A DNA stretch of 31,451 nt from an uncultured Collinsella sp. (GCA_902496005.1 CABUZI010000006.1:1-31451); one strand, 5' to 3'. Numbered from the stretch's first letter, positions 22,359-31,300 are shown. Translations and numbers: made by a program. Notes: a model not told the origin generated them from the sequence alone.

Positions 22359-22545
22359 ATATATGTTTCGCGGCTTGGTCAACGCCCCCTATTTTACGCT
22401 GCTCAGCGATACCTCTGAGCTGGGATTATGTGATATATCAGTTGAAGGGAAACTAATTGCTGGAGTGTTTCTGCGCCACGGGTTCAAGTGGGGTACGCTT
22501 GAAGGCGAAAAACAAGGGCGCATAATTTGCGCGAAGGGAGCCCAT

Positions 22546-23448
22546 ATGATTGTCGAGAACCATGCGCTGTGGGGCGAGGAACCGACCGAGGAATATCCGG
22601 CGACGTTTACGTATTTGGGTGCCGAGCCGCTGCCCGATAAGCCGAATGGCCGCCGCCCTGCTGTGATTATCTGCGGCGGAGGTGCGTTTACGCATATCGC
22701 TCTGCATGAGCAGGATCCCGTGGCGTTTGCGTTTTTGGATCACGGTTACCAGGCCTTTGTGCTCAACTATGTCACGAGTGACACGGGCGATGTGAGCTTT
22801 CCGCACCCGCAGGCAGACCTTGCCAAGATGGTCGCCACGGTGCGCGCCAACGCCGACGAGTGGCATGTCGATCCCAAGCGCGTGTGCGTCGTGGGGTTCT
22901 CGGCGGGCGGCATGATCTGCGCTTCGCTGGCAACGCAATGGAAGACTGGTCCCTTCGCGGGCCTGGCAGGGGCGCGTCCGGACGACATTCGTCCCGATGC
23001 CGTGGTGCTGGGCTATCCGCTGCTCGACTTTGCCTATGTGCGCGACATGCAGACGCGCGACCCGCGCATCGACCTGCGCGTGCCCAAGACGGGCGGCAAG
23101 ACGGGGCGCGATCTGCTCAACGACTACCTGTCGATGGTGACGGGTGACGAGGCAACTGACGAGCATCTGGCCGACATCTGCCCCACCACACACGTTTCGC
23201 GCCAGATGCCCCCGACCTTTGTGTGGGGCGTGTCCGACGATAAAACGGCGCCGATTGCGCAGGTCTATCCGTTTGCGCAGCGCATGGCCGAGGAAGGCGT
23301 CGTATGCGAGATGCACGTCTTTGACCAAGGTGGTCACGGCCTTTCGCTCGGCAACGCCAACACCGCGGTCGACAACGAGGACAAGCAGGTGGCGGTCCGT
23401 CCTTGGATTCGCCTAGCCTTCCGCTTCCTGGAGCGCCACGGGTTTTAG
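22546..23448 (+). CDS. Alpha/beta hydrolase, acetyl-xylan-esterase-like
   Basis: The 300-residue cytoplasmic protein has an alpha/beta-hydrolase fold: ICGGGAFTHIALHE forms the oxyanion-hole region (43-54), VVGFSAGG carries the nucleophile Ser119, GVSDDKTAP supplies the likely acid Asp231 or Asp232, and DQGGHGLSL the histidine (His264). Relatives in the BD-FAE/esterase group remove acetyl or feruloyl groups from plant oligosaccharides, which would suit the sugar-utilising gene content here; substrate is inferred. I chose the ATG at 22546 with GAAGGGAG 6-10 nt upstream; the frame is open further upstream, but that part shadows the EIIA gene. The 244-bp gap before it holds the two divergent promoters. 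Confidence 0.85.
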   Translation: MIVENHALWGEEPTEEYPATFTYLGAEPLPDKPNGRRPAVIICGGGAFTHIALHEQDPVAFAFLDHGYQAFVLNYVTSDTGDVSFPHPQADLAKMVATVRANADEWHVDPKRVCVVGFSAGGMICASLATQWKTGPFAGLAGARPDDIRPDAVVLGYPLLDFAYVRDMQTRDPRIDLRVPKTGGKTGRDLLNDYLSMVTGDEATDEHLADICPTTHVSRQMPPTFVWGVSDDKTAPIAQVYPFAQRMAEEGVVCEMHVFDQGGHGLSLGNANTAVDNEDKQVAVRPWIRLAFRFLERHGF

Positions 23449-23475
23449 TTACGGCGTTTTACCAAACGCCGTAAC
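23448..23475 (+). terminator. Hairpin at the end of the hydrolase gene
   Basis: GTTACGGCGTTT (23448-23459) pairs perfectly with its complement (23464-23475) around TACC. It begins at the last base of the stop codon. No T-tract follows, so it may stabilise or partially terminate. Confidence 0.6.
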
Positions 23476-23515
23476 CACTCGACGCTGCAAGCCCGCCAGG
23501 GCGGCAATCTGTCGA

Positions 23516-23545
23516 TTGAACATCGGTGTGTGTTCGCGCTATCAT
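23516..23545 (+). promoter_or_regulatory. Promoter of feoB
   Basis: TTGAAC (23516-23521) and TATCAT (23540-23545) are spaced by 18 bp. The repeats at 23559-23591 begin 13 bp after the -10, around or just beyond the expected start of transcription. Confidence 0.55.
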
Positions 23546-23558
23546 GCGTGGTTAAATG

Positions 23559-23591
23559 GTTAGCCATGGCAAACGGTTAGCCAAGATAAAC
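23559..23591 (+). promoter_or_regulatory. Tandem 16-bp operator-like repeats ahead of feoB
   Basis: GTTAGCCATGGCAAAC (23559-23574) and GTTAGCCAAGATAAAC (23576-23591) differ at 3 of 16 positions and are spaced one base apart. The first is a near-perfect palindrome. The GTTAGCC half resembles half-sites of DtxR/IdeR-family iron repressors. Binding here would block the feoB promoter when iron is sufficient; this is inferred. Confidence 0.6.
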
Positions 23592-23632
23592 AAAATGCAA
23601 CGCCCTGTGGGCGCCGGGGGAGGAACGCGGAC

Positions 23633-25993
23633 GTGAGACTCGATACGCTCGAGATTGGAAAGGACGCCGTTGTCGCATCGGTGACATCCGACGATCAGGC
23701 GCTTCGACAGCATATTTTGGACATGGGTCTAACGCCGGGTACCGAAGTTACCATGATGAAGTACGCCCCCATGGGTGACCCGCTCGAGATCCGCCTGCGT
23801 GGCTACGAGTTGACGCTGCGCAAGGACGATGCCGCTCGCATCGAGCTCGTGGGTGTTCACGACACCGATGCGGGTCCGCGCGCTAACGCCGCAATCGGCA
23901 CGACGGAGCATCCGGCCCTGGGCGAGGGGACGTATTCGCCCCGCGCCGCGAAGACGGCCGTGCCTGAGGGCGCGCCGCTGCATTTTGCCCTCGCCGGCAA
24001 CCAAAACTGCGGTAAGACCACGCTGTTCAACCAGCTTACGGGCTCCAACCAGCACGTCGGCAACTTTCCCGGCGTAACGGTCGACCGCAAAGACGGTACC
24101 ATTCGTAACCACCCCGAGGCGAGCGTTACCGACCTGCCCGGCATTTACTCTCTGTCGCCGTACACGGGTGAGGAGATCGTGAGCCGCCAGTTTATCCTGG
24201 ATGAGCATCCCGACGCCATCATCGATATCATTGACGCCACCAACATCGAGCGCAATCTGTACCTGACGCTGCAGCTTATGGAGCTCGACTGCCCCATGGT
24301 CATCGCGCTCAACATGATGGACGAGGTGACGGCCAACGGCGGCGCCGTGGACGTCAACCTGCTTGAGAGCCTGTTGGGCGTGCCCGTTGTCCCCATTAGC
24401 GCTGCCCGCAACGAGGGTATCGGCGAGCTGGTGGATCATGCCCTGCACGTGGCACGGTTCCGCGAACGCCCCGGTCGCCTGGACTTCTGTGCGCCCGATG
24501 GTCCAGACGGCGGCGCGCTGCATCGCTGCATTCACGGCATCGCCAACCTTATCGAGGACCATGCCGCGACGGCGCACATTCCCGTGCGTTTTGCGGCGAC
24601 CAAGCTGGTTGAGGGCGACGAGCTGGTGACTGAGGCACTTCACCTGGATCGCAACGAGCTCGACGCTATCGAGCACATCATTACCCAGATGGAGGGCGAG
24701 GCCGGCACCGACCGCCTGTCCGCGCTGGCCGATATGCGCTTTAGCTTTATCGGCGACGTGTGTGGGCGCTGCGTCGTCAAACCGCACGAGAGCCGCGAGC
24801 ACGTGCGCTCCGTCAAGATCGACCGTATCCTGACAGGTCGTTACACGGCCATTCCGGCGTTCCTGGTGATTATGGGCCTTGTCTTTTGGCTGACGTTTGG
24901 CGTGATCGGTGCGGCGTTGCAGGGACTCATGGAGGACGGTATCGCGGTCATCATCGCCTCGGCCGATGCGGGTCTCAAGGCGTTCGGAACCAACGACGTG
25001 GTGCGCTCGCTGGCTGTCGACGGCGTGCTCACGGGTGTGGGTAGTGTGCTGACCTTCCTGCCGATTATCGTTGTGCTCTTCTTGTTCCTCTCCATTCTGG
25101 AAGACTCCGGCTACATGGCGCGCGTGGCCTTTGTCATGGATAAAGTGCTGCGTCGCTTTGGCCTGTCAGGCCGCAGCTTCGTGCCTATGCTCGTCGGTTT
25201 TGGCTGCACCGTGCCGGCTATCATGTCGACCCGTACGCTCCCATCCGAGCACGACCGCAAGATGACGGTCATGCTCACGCCGTTCATGAGCTGTTCGGCT
25301 AAGTTGCCGGTCTACGGTCTGCTGTGCGGGGCGTTTTTCCCGCAGGCGACAGTTCCCGCCATGGTCTCGCTCTATTTGATTGGCATCGCGGTCGGTTGCA
25401 TCGCGGCTTTGTTGCTCAACCGCACGGCATTTAAGGGCGACCCGGTGCCGTTTATCATGGAGCTTCCCAATTACCGCCTGCCGAGCGTCAAGACGACGGT
25501 GATGCTGGCATGGGATAAGGCCAAGGACTTTATTACCAAGGCTTTTACCATTATCTTTGCCGCTACCGTGGTCATCTGGTTCCTTCAGACGTTCGACATT
25601 CGCTTTAATGTGGTCGCCGATCAGTCGCAGAGTCTGCTTGCGGGCCTCGGCAGCATCATCGCGCCGGTGCTGACGCCGCTTGGGTTTGGCGACTGGCGTG
25701 CATCCACGGCGCTCGTCACCGGACTTATCGCCAAGGAGAGCGTCATCTCGACCCTCACGGTACTTTTGGGCGCGACCTCGCCCGCGGCACTGTCGACCAT
25801 GTTTTCGCCGTTTACTGCCTATGTGTTCCTGGTCTTTACGTTGCTGTACCCGCCGTGCGTGGCTGCGATCGGCGCCGTCAAGAGCGAGCTGGGCGCGCGC
25901 TACGCCGTTGCCGTGTTCGCGTTTCAGGTGGCAGTCGCCTGGATCGTGGCGTTTGTCGTGCATTCGGCGGGCATATTGCTGGGGTTGGCTTAG
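23633..25993 (+). CDS. feoB: Ferrous iron transporter FeoB with fused FeoA domain
   Basis: FeoB imports Fe(2+) across the cytoplasmic membrane. This 786-residue protein joins an N-terminal SH3-like FeoA domain (about 1-75, with MGLTPGTEVTMM and LEIRLRGYELTLRKDDA) to a complete FeoB. The GTPase part has G1 GNQNCGKTT (122-130), G3 DLPG (167-170) and G4 NMMD. The membrane part has the Gate regions with SGYMARVAFVMD, LVGFGCTVPAIMSTRTL and PFMSCSAKLPVYGLL. Natural FeoA-FeoB fusions are known in several lineages and remove the need for a separate feoA. The start is GTG with GGGGGAGG about 10 nt upstream. No feoC is seen. Tandem operator-like repeats lie in the promoter. Confidence 0.96.
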   Translation: MRLDTLEIGKDAVVASVTSDDQALRQHILDMGLTPGTEVTMMKYAPMGDPLEIRLRGYELTLRKDDAARIELVGVHDTDAGPRANAAIGTTEHPALGEGTYSPRAAKTAVPEGAPLHFALAGNQNCGKTTLFNQLTGSNQHVGNFPGVTVDRKDGTIRNHPEASVTDLPGIYSLSPYTGEEIVSRQFILDEHPDAIIDIIDATNIERNLYLTLQLMELDCPMVIALNMMDEVTANGGAVDVNLLESLLGVPVVPISAARNEGIGELVDHALHVARFRERPGRLDFCAPDGPDGGALHRCIHGIANLIEDHAATAHIPVRFAATKLVEGDELVTEALHLDRNELDAIEHIITQMEGEAGTDRLSALADMRFSFIGDVCGRCVVKPHESREHVRSVKIDRILTGRYTAIPAFLVIMGLVFWLTFGVIGAALQGLMEDGIAVIIASADAGLKAFGTNDVVRSLAVDGVLTGVGSVLTFLPIIVVLFLFLSILEDSGYMARVAFVMDKVLRRFGLSGRSFVPMLVGFGCTVPAIMSTRTLPSEHDRKMTVMLTPFMSCSAKLPVYGLLCGAFFPQATVPAMVSLYLIGIAVGCIAALLLNRTAFKGDPVPFIMELPNYRLPSVKTTVMLAWDKAKDFITKAFTIIFAATVVIWFLQTFDIRFNVVADQSQSLLAGLGSIIAPVLTPLGFGDWRASTALVTGLIAKESVISTLTVLLGATSPAALSTMFSPFTAYVFLVFTLLYPPCVAAIGAVKSELGARYAVAVFAFQVAVAWIVAFVVHSAGILLGLA

Positions 25994-26051
25994 TTATTTA
26001 TTGACGGCGCAACCTCTGTGTATCGAATTGTTTTCGGTTCCGTGTCCGTTA

Positions 26052-26081
26052 CTGACGGATGCGGGGCCGTTGCTATATAAT
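26052..26081 (+). promoter_or_regulatory. Promoter of the MFS exporter
   Basis: A perfect TATAAT at 26076-26081 is paired with CTGACG (26052-26057) 18 bp upstream, 33 bp ahead of the start codon. Confidence 0.6.
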
Positions 26082-26114
26082 CGCCTCCGCTCAAAACGAT
26101 TGGAGACGTTATAT

Positions 26115-27311
26115 ATGACTCAGGCAAGGCAAGACGGCATCACGCTCAAGCAGTGGCTCCCGCTCATCGGACTCACCTGCTGCGCCTTCGTGTTCAACAC
26201 GTCGGAGTTTATGCCCATCGGTCTTTTGACTGACATCGCCGCGTCGTTCTCGCTCACCGAGTCCCAAGCCGGCATCATGATCTCGGTCTATGCCTGGGGC
26301 GTCATGCTGCTGTCGCTGCCGCTCATGGTGTTCGCTTCGCGTTTCGAGTTCAAGCGGATGCTGCTGGGCGTGCTTGCCGTGTTCTCGCTGGGCCAGTTCC
26401 TGTCCGCCTTGGCGCCGACCTATCCCATCTTAGTCTGCGCGCGCCTGGTGGTTGCCTGCGCGCACGCCGTGTTCTGGTCGGTCGCCTCGATCATGGCGTC
26501 GCGCCTGGTCGACACCCGCCATGGGGCGCTCGCCATCAGCATGATCGCCACGGGCTCTTCCATCGCACAGATCTTCGGCCTGCCGCTCGGCCGCGCCATT
26601 GGCCTGGCCGTGGGCTGGCGTATGACGTTTGCTGTGGTCGGAGCGCTGTCTGCTGTCGCGGTCGTCTACCAGGCCACGGTGTTTCCTGCCATGCCAGCGG
26701 GCGAGCGTTTTACGCTCAAGCAGCTGCCCGAGCTGCTCAAGAACCCGTTCCTCATCGCACTCTATGTGGTCACGGTGTTCATGGCGACCGGCTATTACGC
26801 GGGCTATAGCTATATCGAGCCTTTCCTGGCTCAGGTCGCGCATGTCGACGCAAGCGCCATCACTATGACGCTGACGGCGTTCGGCTGCTCTGGTCTGCTC
26901 GGAAGCTGGCTGTTTGGCCGCCTGTTCGATGGGCATCGCTTCCCGTTCCTTGCAATTACGCTCTCCGGCGTGCCGGCGGCCCTGCTGCTCATGGGTCCGG
27001 CCGCATCGTCGCTCGCGGCAGTGCTTGCCGTCTGCGCACTGTGGGGTTGCTGCGCCACGGCCTTTAATGTGGCGTTTCAGGCCGAGCTCATCAAGAACAC
27101 GCCGGCGGATTCGTCGGCTGTCGCCATGTCGATCTTCTCGGGCCTGTTCAATCTGGGTATCGGCACGGGCACCGCAATCGGCGGCGCCGTGGTGTCGGGC
27201 CCGGGCATCGCTTGGATCGGCTACGCGGGCGGCACGATCGCCGTCGTGGGCGTCATCCTCGCCATTACCGTACTGTTCCCGGCCATACGCCGCGCAAAGC
27301 CCGTCGCCTAG
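26115..27311 (+). CDS. sotB: SotB-like MFS sugar efflux transporter
   Basis: The 398-residue protein is a 12-segment major facilitator of the DHA1 group. The start FVFNTSEFMPIGLLTDIAASF and the sections HAVFWSVASIMASRL, GLPLGRAIGLAVGWRMTF, GYSYIEPFL and MSIFSGLFNLGIGTGTAIGG follow E. coli SotB (YdeA) closely along its length. SotB exports arabinose and similar sugars, limiting their accumulation; the substrate here may differ. The ATG has GGAG about 9 nt upstream. It has its own promoter and a long hairpin downstream, so it is probably a single-gene unit. Confidence 0.85.
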   Translation: MTQARQDGITLKQWLPLIGLTCCAFVFNTSEFMPIGLLTDIAASFSLTESQAGIMISVYAWGVMLLSLPLMVFASRFEFKRMLLGVLAVFSLGQFLSALAPTYPILVCARLVVACAHAVFWSVASIMASRLVDTRHGALAISMIATGSSIAQIFGLPLGRAIGLAVGWRMTFAVVGALSAVAVVYQATVFPAMPAGERFTLKQLPELLKNPFLIALYVVTVFMATGYYAGYSYIEPFLAQVAHVDASAITMTLTAFGCSGLLGSWLFGRLFDGHRFPFLAITLSGVPAALLLMGPAASSLAAVLAVCALWGCCATAFNVAFQAELIKNTPADSSAVAMSIFSGLFNLGIGTGTAIGGAVVSGPGIAWIGYAGGTIAVVGVILAITVLFPAIRRAKPVA

Positions 27312-27326
27312 CCACATCCCCTCATC

Positions 27327-27393
27327 AGTTGCGGTGGAATAGTTCTTGTTTAAGGCCTCTGAAGACCCAAGCAGGAACTATTCAACCGCAACT
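27327..27393 (+). terminator. Long hairpin between the MFS and GH13 genes
   Basis: Twenty-two-base arms (27327-27348 and 27372-27393) pair with one mismatch and one G-U around a 23-nt loop; TATTTT follows. The length is unusual for a terminator; the GH13 start lies 73 bp further on. Confidence 0.7.
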
Positions 27394-27465
27394 TATTTTG
27401 GGGAAGAGGATACAAGCTGGGCATACAATGGGTGGCGTTGCGTGAAGGATTTCTGGGAGGCTGTT

Positions 27466-28842
27466 ATGTGGGCATACGAGACGACGTTCTATCAGATCTA
27501 TCCGCTGGGCTTTTGCGGAGCTCCGCACGAGAATGCCGCGCCCGTTGCCGAGGACGAGCTCGCCCAGGTTGCCAACGCCGCGCTCAATCCCGACGCTCCC
27601 ATCATGAAGATCGCCCAATGGGCCGACTACCTGCAGGAACTCGGCGTTGGCGCCGTGCTCATCAACCCGCCGCTCGAGTCCGATAGCCACGGCTACGACA
27701 CGCGCAGCCTGCGCCATATTGACCGCCGCCTGGGTAGGGATGCCGACTTTGCCGCCGTGTGTGAGACGCTGCATGCCCACGGCATCCGTGTGGTGCTCGA
27801 TGCCGTCTTCAACCACGTCGGTCGCGGCTTTTGGGCCTTCCGTGATGTGCAGGAGCGCAAGTGGGATTCGCCGTACAAGGACTGGTTCCACATCAGCTTC
27901 GACGGTGACTCGTGCTACGGCGACGGCTTTTGGTACGAGGGCTGGGAGGGCCATTTTGAGCTTGTGAAGCTCAACCTGCAAAACCCCGCTGTGGTTGATT
28001 ACCTGCTTGAGTCCGTGCGTCACTGGGCCGAGGTCTTTGGCATCGACGGCCTGCGCCTGGACGTCGCCTATATGCTCGACCGCGACTTCATGCGCTGCCT
28101 GCACGCCTTTACCCGTGAGCTCAAGTCCGACTTTGTGCTGATTGGTGAGACGCTCCACGGCGACTACAACCAGATCGTCAACGACGAGATGCTCGACTCC
28201 TGCACCAACTACGAGTGCTACAAGGGCCTGTACTCCAGCTTTAACTCGGTCAACATGTTCGAGATCGCCCACTCGTTGCACCGTCAGTTTGGCGGCGACC
28301 CGTGGTGCATCTACCGCGGCAAACACCTGCTGTCTTTTGTCGACAACCACGACGTGCCGCGCCTGGCAAGCATTCTCACCGACAAGTCGTGCCTGCGCCC
28401 CGCTTATGGCATGCTCTTTGGCATGCCGGGCATTCCGTGCGTCTACTATGGCAGCGAGTGGGGGATTCCTGGCGAAAAGGGCGGCCCCGATGGCGACTGG
28501 GCGCTGCGACCTGCGCTCGATGAGCCTGCGCCCAACGAGCTGACGGCCTTCATCAAGCAGCTCGCGCACCTGCGCTCGACAGACAGTGCGGCGGCCCGCG
28601 CCCTCAACTACGGTGCCTATCGCAACGTGGTGATCCAGAACAAGCAGCTGCTGTTCGAGCGCGCCTGTGACGGCGCGACGGTGCTCGTGGCGGTGAACGC
28701 CGTGGGCGAGCCTTACACCTTTGGCGCCGGCGAGCTCAACGGCTCCTTTGTCGATCTGCTTGCCGACGACGCGCTCGCGGTCGAGCTGACGGGCACCCTC
28801 GAGCTTGCGCCCTACGAGGTGCGCTATCTGTTGAGGGCCTAG
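27466..28842 (+). CDS. GH13 alpha-amylase family glycoside hydrolase
   Basis: The 458-residue enzyme has the four GH13 conserved regions: DAVFNHVG (112-119), GIDGLRLDVAY with nucleophile Asp199, LIGETLHG with acid/base Glu228 and FVDNHDVPR with transition-state stabiliser Asp296. No signal peptide is present, so it acts in the cytosol on imported alpha-glucans or maltodextrins. It lacks the N-terminal domain of neopullulanase-type enzymes and ends in a short beta domain. I chose the ATG at 27466, 5 nt after GGGAGG; the frame is open further upstream, but that part includes the terminator hairpin. The next gene starts 3 bp after its stop. Confidence 0.9.
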   Translation: MWAYETTFYQIYPLGFCGAPHENAAPVAEDELAQVANAALNPDAPIMKIAQWADYLQELGVGAVLINPPLESDSHGYDTRSLRHIDRRLGRDADFAAVCETLHAHGIRVVLDAVFNHVGRGFWAFRDVQERKWDSPYKDWFHISFDGDSCYGDGFWYEGWEGHFELVKLNLQNPAVVDYLLESVRHWAEVFGIDGLRLDVAYMLDRDFMRCLHAFTRELKSDFVLIGETLHGDYNQIVNDEMLDSCTNYECYKGLYSSFNSVNMFEIAHSLHRQFGGDPWCIYRGKHLLSFVDNHDVPRLASILTDKSCLRPAYGMLFGMPGIPCVYYGSEWGIPGEKGGPDGDWALRPALDEPAPNELTAFIKQLAHLRSTDSAAARALNYGAYRNVVIQNKQLLFERACDGATVLVAVNAVGEPYTFGAGELNGSFVDLLADDALAVELTGTLELAPYEVRYLLRA

Positions 28843-28845
28843 ATC

Positions 28846-29409
28846 ATGGCGGCGTCCGACGAGGGCTATCAACATATTGAGCATGGGTTTGAGCCCGTGT
28901 TCGACCAGCACTCGCGCGTTTTGGTGCTCGGGTCGTTTCCCTCGGTGCTTTCGCGCGCCAATGCCTTCTACTATGGCAATCCGCAGAATCGCTTTTGGCG
29001 CGTGATGGCCGCGTGCCTCGGTGTGCCTGTGCCGCCCAACGAGGGCGATCCTTTGGCAAGCGGTGAGCACGCGGCGCTCGATGCCTCCATTGCCGTCAAG
29101 CGATCTATGCTGCTTTACGGCGGCGTAGCCCTATGGGATGTGATTGAGAGCTGCGACATTAAGGGCTCGAGTGACGCGAGCATTCGCAACGTTGTGCCGG
29201 CACATATCGAGTGCATTACCGGCGCAGCCCCCATTGAGCAGGTGATATGCAACGGTGGCACAGCTGGTCGGCTCTACAGGCGCTATCTACAAGAACGCAC
29301 CGGGCTGCCCGCCATCGTTCTGCCGTCGACAAGTCCTGCCAATGCGGCATGGCGCCTGGAACGCCTTGTCGAGCGCTGGCGCGATGCCGTTGATTGGGGC
29401 GCTCTGTAA
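28846..29409 (+). CDS. DNA-deoxyinosine (hypoxanthine) glycosylase, UDG superfamily
   Basis: The 187-residue protein shows the family 6 uracil-DNA-glycosylase-like pattern: VLVLGSFPSVLSRANAFYYGNPQNRFWRVM (residues about 25-54; Asn and Phe-Trp as in the family) and LPSTSPANA near the C-terminus. These enzymes remove hypoxanthine, the product of adenine deamination, from DNA. The start is 3 nt after the GH13 stop, so it is co-transcribed, although the functions are unrelated. The stop is 1 nt from that of the convergent next gene. Confidence 0.88.
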   Translation: MAASDEGYQHIEHGFEPVFDQHSRVLVLGSFPSVLSRANAFYYGNPQNRFWRVMAACLGVPVPPNEGDPLASGEHAALDASIAVKRSMLLYGGVALWDVIESCDIKGSSDASIRNVVPAHIECITGAAPIEQVICNGGTAGRLYRRYLQERTGLPAIVLPSTSPANAAWRLERLVERWRDAVDWGAL

Positions 29410-29410
29410 T

Positions 29411-30070
29411 TTAGATATCTGATTGGGCGCGGGTGCCGAGGCGTTTGATGATGACGCGCCAGATTGGTGCGGGCACGGCGGGCCTGGCACGCACCATGCC
29501 GTCGGCATCGACACTACCGGCATTGCCACCGCCAAGCAGCTGCGCATGCTCGATGGAGCAGCCCATGCGCACAGCGCCTACAAGCTTATCCATCGCTTCC
29601 GAAAATGGTCGGCGCAAGACGCCCATGCGTGGGGAATGGTGAAGCGCTGCGATGCCGCTGCCGGCACAGATGACAACGCCGTCGCACCATGGCAGGTCAC
29701 GTAGAATGCATGCCCGGTGCAAGCGGTCGAGGACTTCGTCCGCCTGCTTGTTGTTTTTTGACAGGGCCTGGACGACGACATAGATGCGTGTCTCTGTATT
29801 CCCAAGGCGATCGAGTATCTGCTCGACAGCAATCATAGCCTCATCATCAAATGCATCGTCAACAGCGAGCACCATGCCATCGACTGCACCGGCATCATTT
29901 GCCTTCAAGTTGACTGGGCGGGGGAGTACGGTGCCAGAAAGCTGGGCATAGGCGGCGATGGCATCCTGGAGGTCCCAGAGCAAAAACTCAAGATCGGCGC
30001 TCTCGGGAATACTGACAAACGCGATGTTATGCAGCGTTTTTGGTATATCGCCGCGTGCGGTCGTCTCCAT
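29411..30070 (-). CDS. Flavodoxin/NAD(P)H-reductase-like protein of unknown function
   Basis: The 219-residue protein is not firmly recognised. The middle part, ETRIYVVVQALSKNNKQADEVLDRLHRACILRDLPWCDGVVICAGSGI, is arranged like the C-terminal half of a flavodoxin-fold reductase family in which a cysteine and a Trp precede a Gly-rich strand. The final region, APIWRVIIKRLGTRA, fits too. The N-terminal phosphate-binding loop of true flavodoxins is not seen. AAAGGAGG lies 5 nt before the ATG, so translation is convincing. It converges with the glycosylase gene with 1 nt between stops and no terminator. Cytoplasmic, no membrane segment. Confidence 0.65.
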   Translation of the reverse strand: METTARGDIPKTLHNIAFVSIPESADLEFLLWDLQDAIAAYAQLSGTVLPRPVNLKANDAGAVDGMVLAVDDAFDDEAMIAVEQILDRLGNTETRIYVVVQALSKNNKQADEVLDRLHRACILRDLPWCDGVVICAGSGIAALHHSPRMGVLRRPFSEAMDKLVGAVRMGCSIEHAQLLGGGNAGSVDADGMVRARPAVPAPIWRVIIKRLGTRAQSDI

Positions 30071-30163
30071 GCCGCCTCCTTTCCGGTTGGTTTCCGTTTA
30101 GGTTACACCGTCTGGCGGCGTCTCGCCGCGCTATCCTAGTGCAACCCTTACGAAAGGAATGCC

Positions 30164-31300
30164 ATGCGTCTGCCCATGAATACCTCGCTTGCCACGCTCA
30201 AGCCCTCCGGCATCCGTCGGATCAATGCGCTCGCCGCCCAGCATCCGGGGTGCATCGCGCTTGCGCTTGGCGAGCCTGATTTTCCCACGCCCGATGTGAT
30301 TAGCGCCGAGGTGACCGCCGCGCTGGGCCGCGGCGACACGCACTATCCGCCCAACAACGGTCGCCCCGCCCTGCGCGAGGCGCTGTCTGCCTACATGGGG
30401 GACGCGGGCCTTACGTTTTCGGCCGACGAGGTCATCCTGACCGACGGAGCGACCGAGGCCCTGTCGGCAACATTTATGGCTATGCTCAACCCCGGCGACG
30501 AGGTCATTATCCCAACGCCGGCCTTTGGCCTGTACGAGAGCATCGTCGTGGCCAATCATGCCAAAGCGGTCTTTTTGGATACAGAGCCTGCACAATTCCA
30601 GATTGACGAAGACGCACTTCGTGATTGCGTGACACCGGCGACTAAGGCCATCGTCATCTGCTCGCCCAACAATCCCACGGGTTGCATCCTCGACGCGGCG
30701 TCGCTCGACGCCGTGGCGCGCGTGGCAGACCAGACGGGCATCTACGTAATCTGCGACGACGTATATAACCGCCTGGTCTACGTGGACGGCTACGAGCGAT
30801 TTGCCCAGCGTCACCCGGAGCTTCGCGATCAGACGGTAGTTATCGAGAGCTTCTCCAAGCCCTGGGCCATGACCGGCTGGCGCTTAGGTTGGCTCGCAGC
30901 CGCAGCCCCCGTCATCGCCGAGATCGCAAAAGCTCACCAATACCTAGTATCGAGCGCCGTCTCCTTCGAGATGGACGCCGCAGCCCGAGCCCTGACCGTC
31001 GACCCAGTCCCCATGCTCAAAGTCTACCGAGCCCGCCGCGAACGCGTGCTCGCAGCCTTAAGCGCCATGGGCCTCGACGTAGTGGAACCGGCGGGCGCCT
31101 TCTACGCTTTCCCGAGCATCAAACAATTCGGCCTAACAAGCGAAGACTTCTGCATCAAAGTCATCAAAGAAGCCAATGTAGCCCTAGTTCCCGGAGACTG
31201 CTTCGGAACCGAAGGCCACATCCGCTTAAGCTACTGCGTTTCCGACCAAGATCTGGACGAAGGCCTAAATCGCCTGTCCACCTTCATTTCGACCTTATAG
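30164..31300 (+). CDS. Class I/II PLP-dependent aminotransferase
   Basis: The 378-residue enzyme belongs to fold type I aminotransferases (AAT_like). Landmarks are LGEPDFPTPDV, GATEALSATF, SPNNPTG (167-173), Asp198 in CDDVYNRLVY, the PLP Lys232 in IESFSKPWAMTGWRLGW and the carboxylate-binding Arg in HIRLSY. It exchanges an amino group between an amino acid and 2-oxoglutarate or similar. Specificity is open: aspartate, aromatic and N-acetyl-diaminopimelate types share this sequence. AAAGGA lies 5 nt before the ATG. Codon choice shifts along the gene, from G- and C-ending codons to more A- and C-ending codons after about 30890. Confidence 0.92.
   Translation: MRLPMNTSLATLKPSGIRRINALAAQHPGCIALALGEPDFPTPDVISAEVTAALGRGDTHYPPNNGRPALREALSAYMGDAGLTFSADEVILTDGATEALSATFMAMLNPGDEVIIPTPAFGLYESIVVANHAKAVFLDTEPAQFQIDEDALRDCVTPATKAIVICSPNNPTGCILDAASLDAVARVADQTGIYVICDDVYNRLVYVDGYERFAQRHPELRDQTVVIESFSKPWAMTGWRLGWLAAAAPVIAEIAKAHQYLVSSAVSFEMDAAARALTVDPVPMLKVYRARRERVLAALSAMGLDVVEPAGAFYAFPSIKQFGLTSEDFCIKVIKEANVALVPGDCFGTEGHIRLSYCVSDQDLDEGLNRLSTFISTL

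Noticed and set aside
27382..29070. 562-codon minus-strand frame opposite the GH13 and glycosylase genes
   Set aside because: Overlaps two conserved genes and includes a terminator hairpin; composition is that of a shadow.
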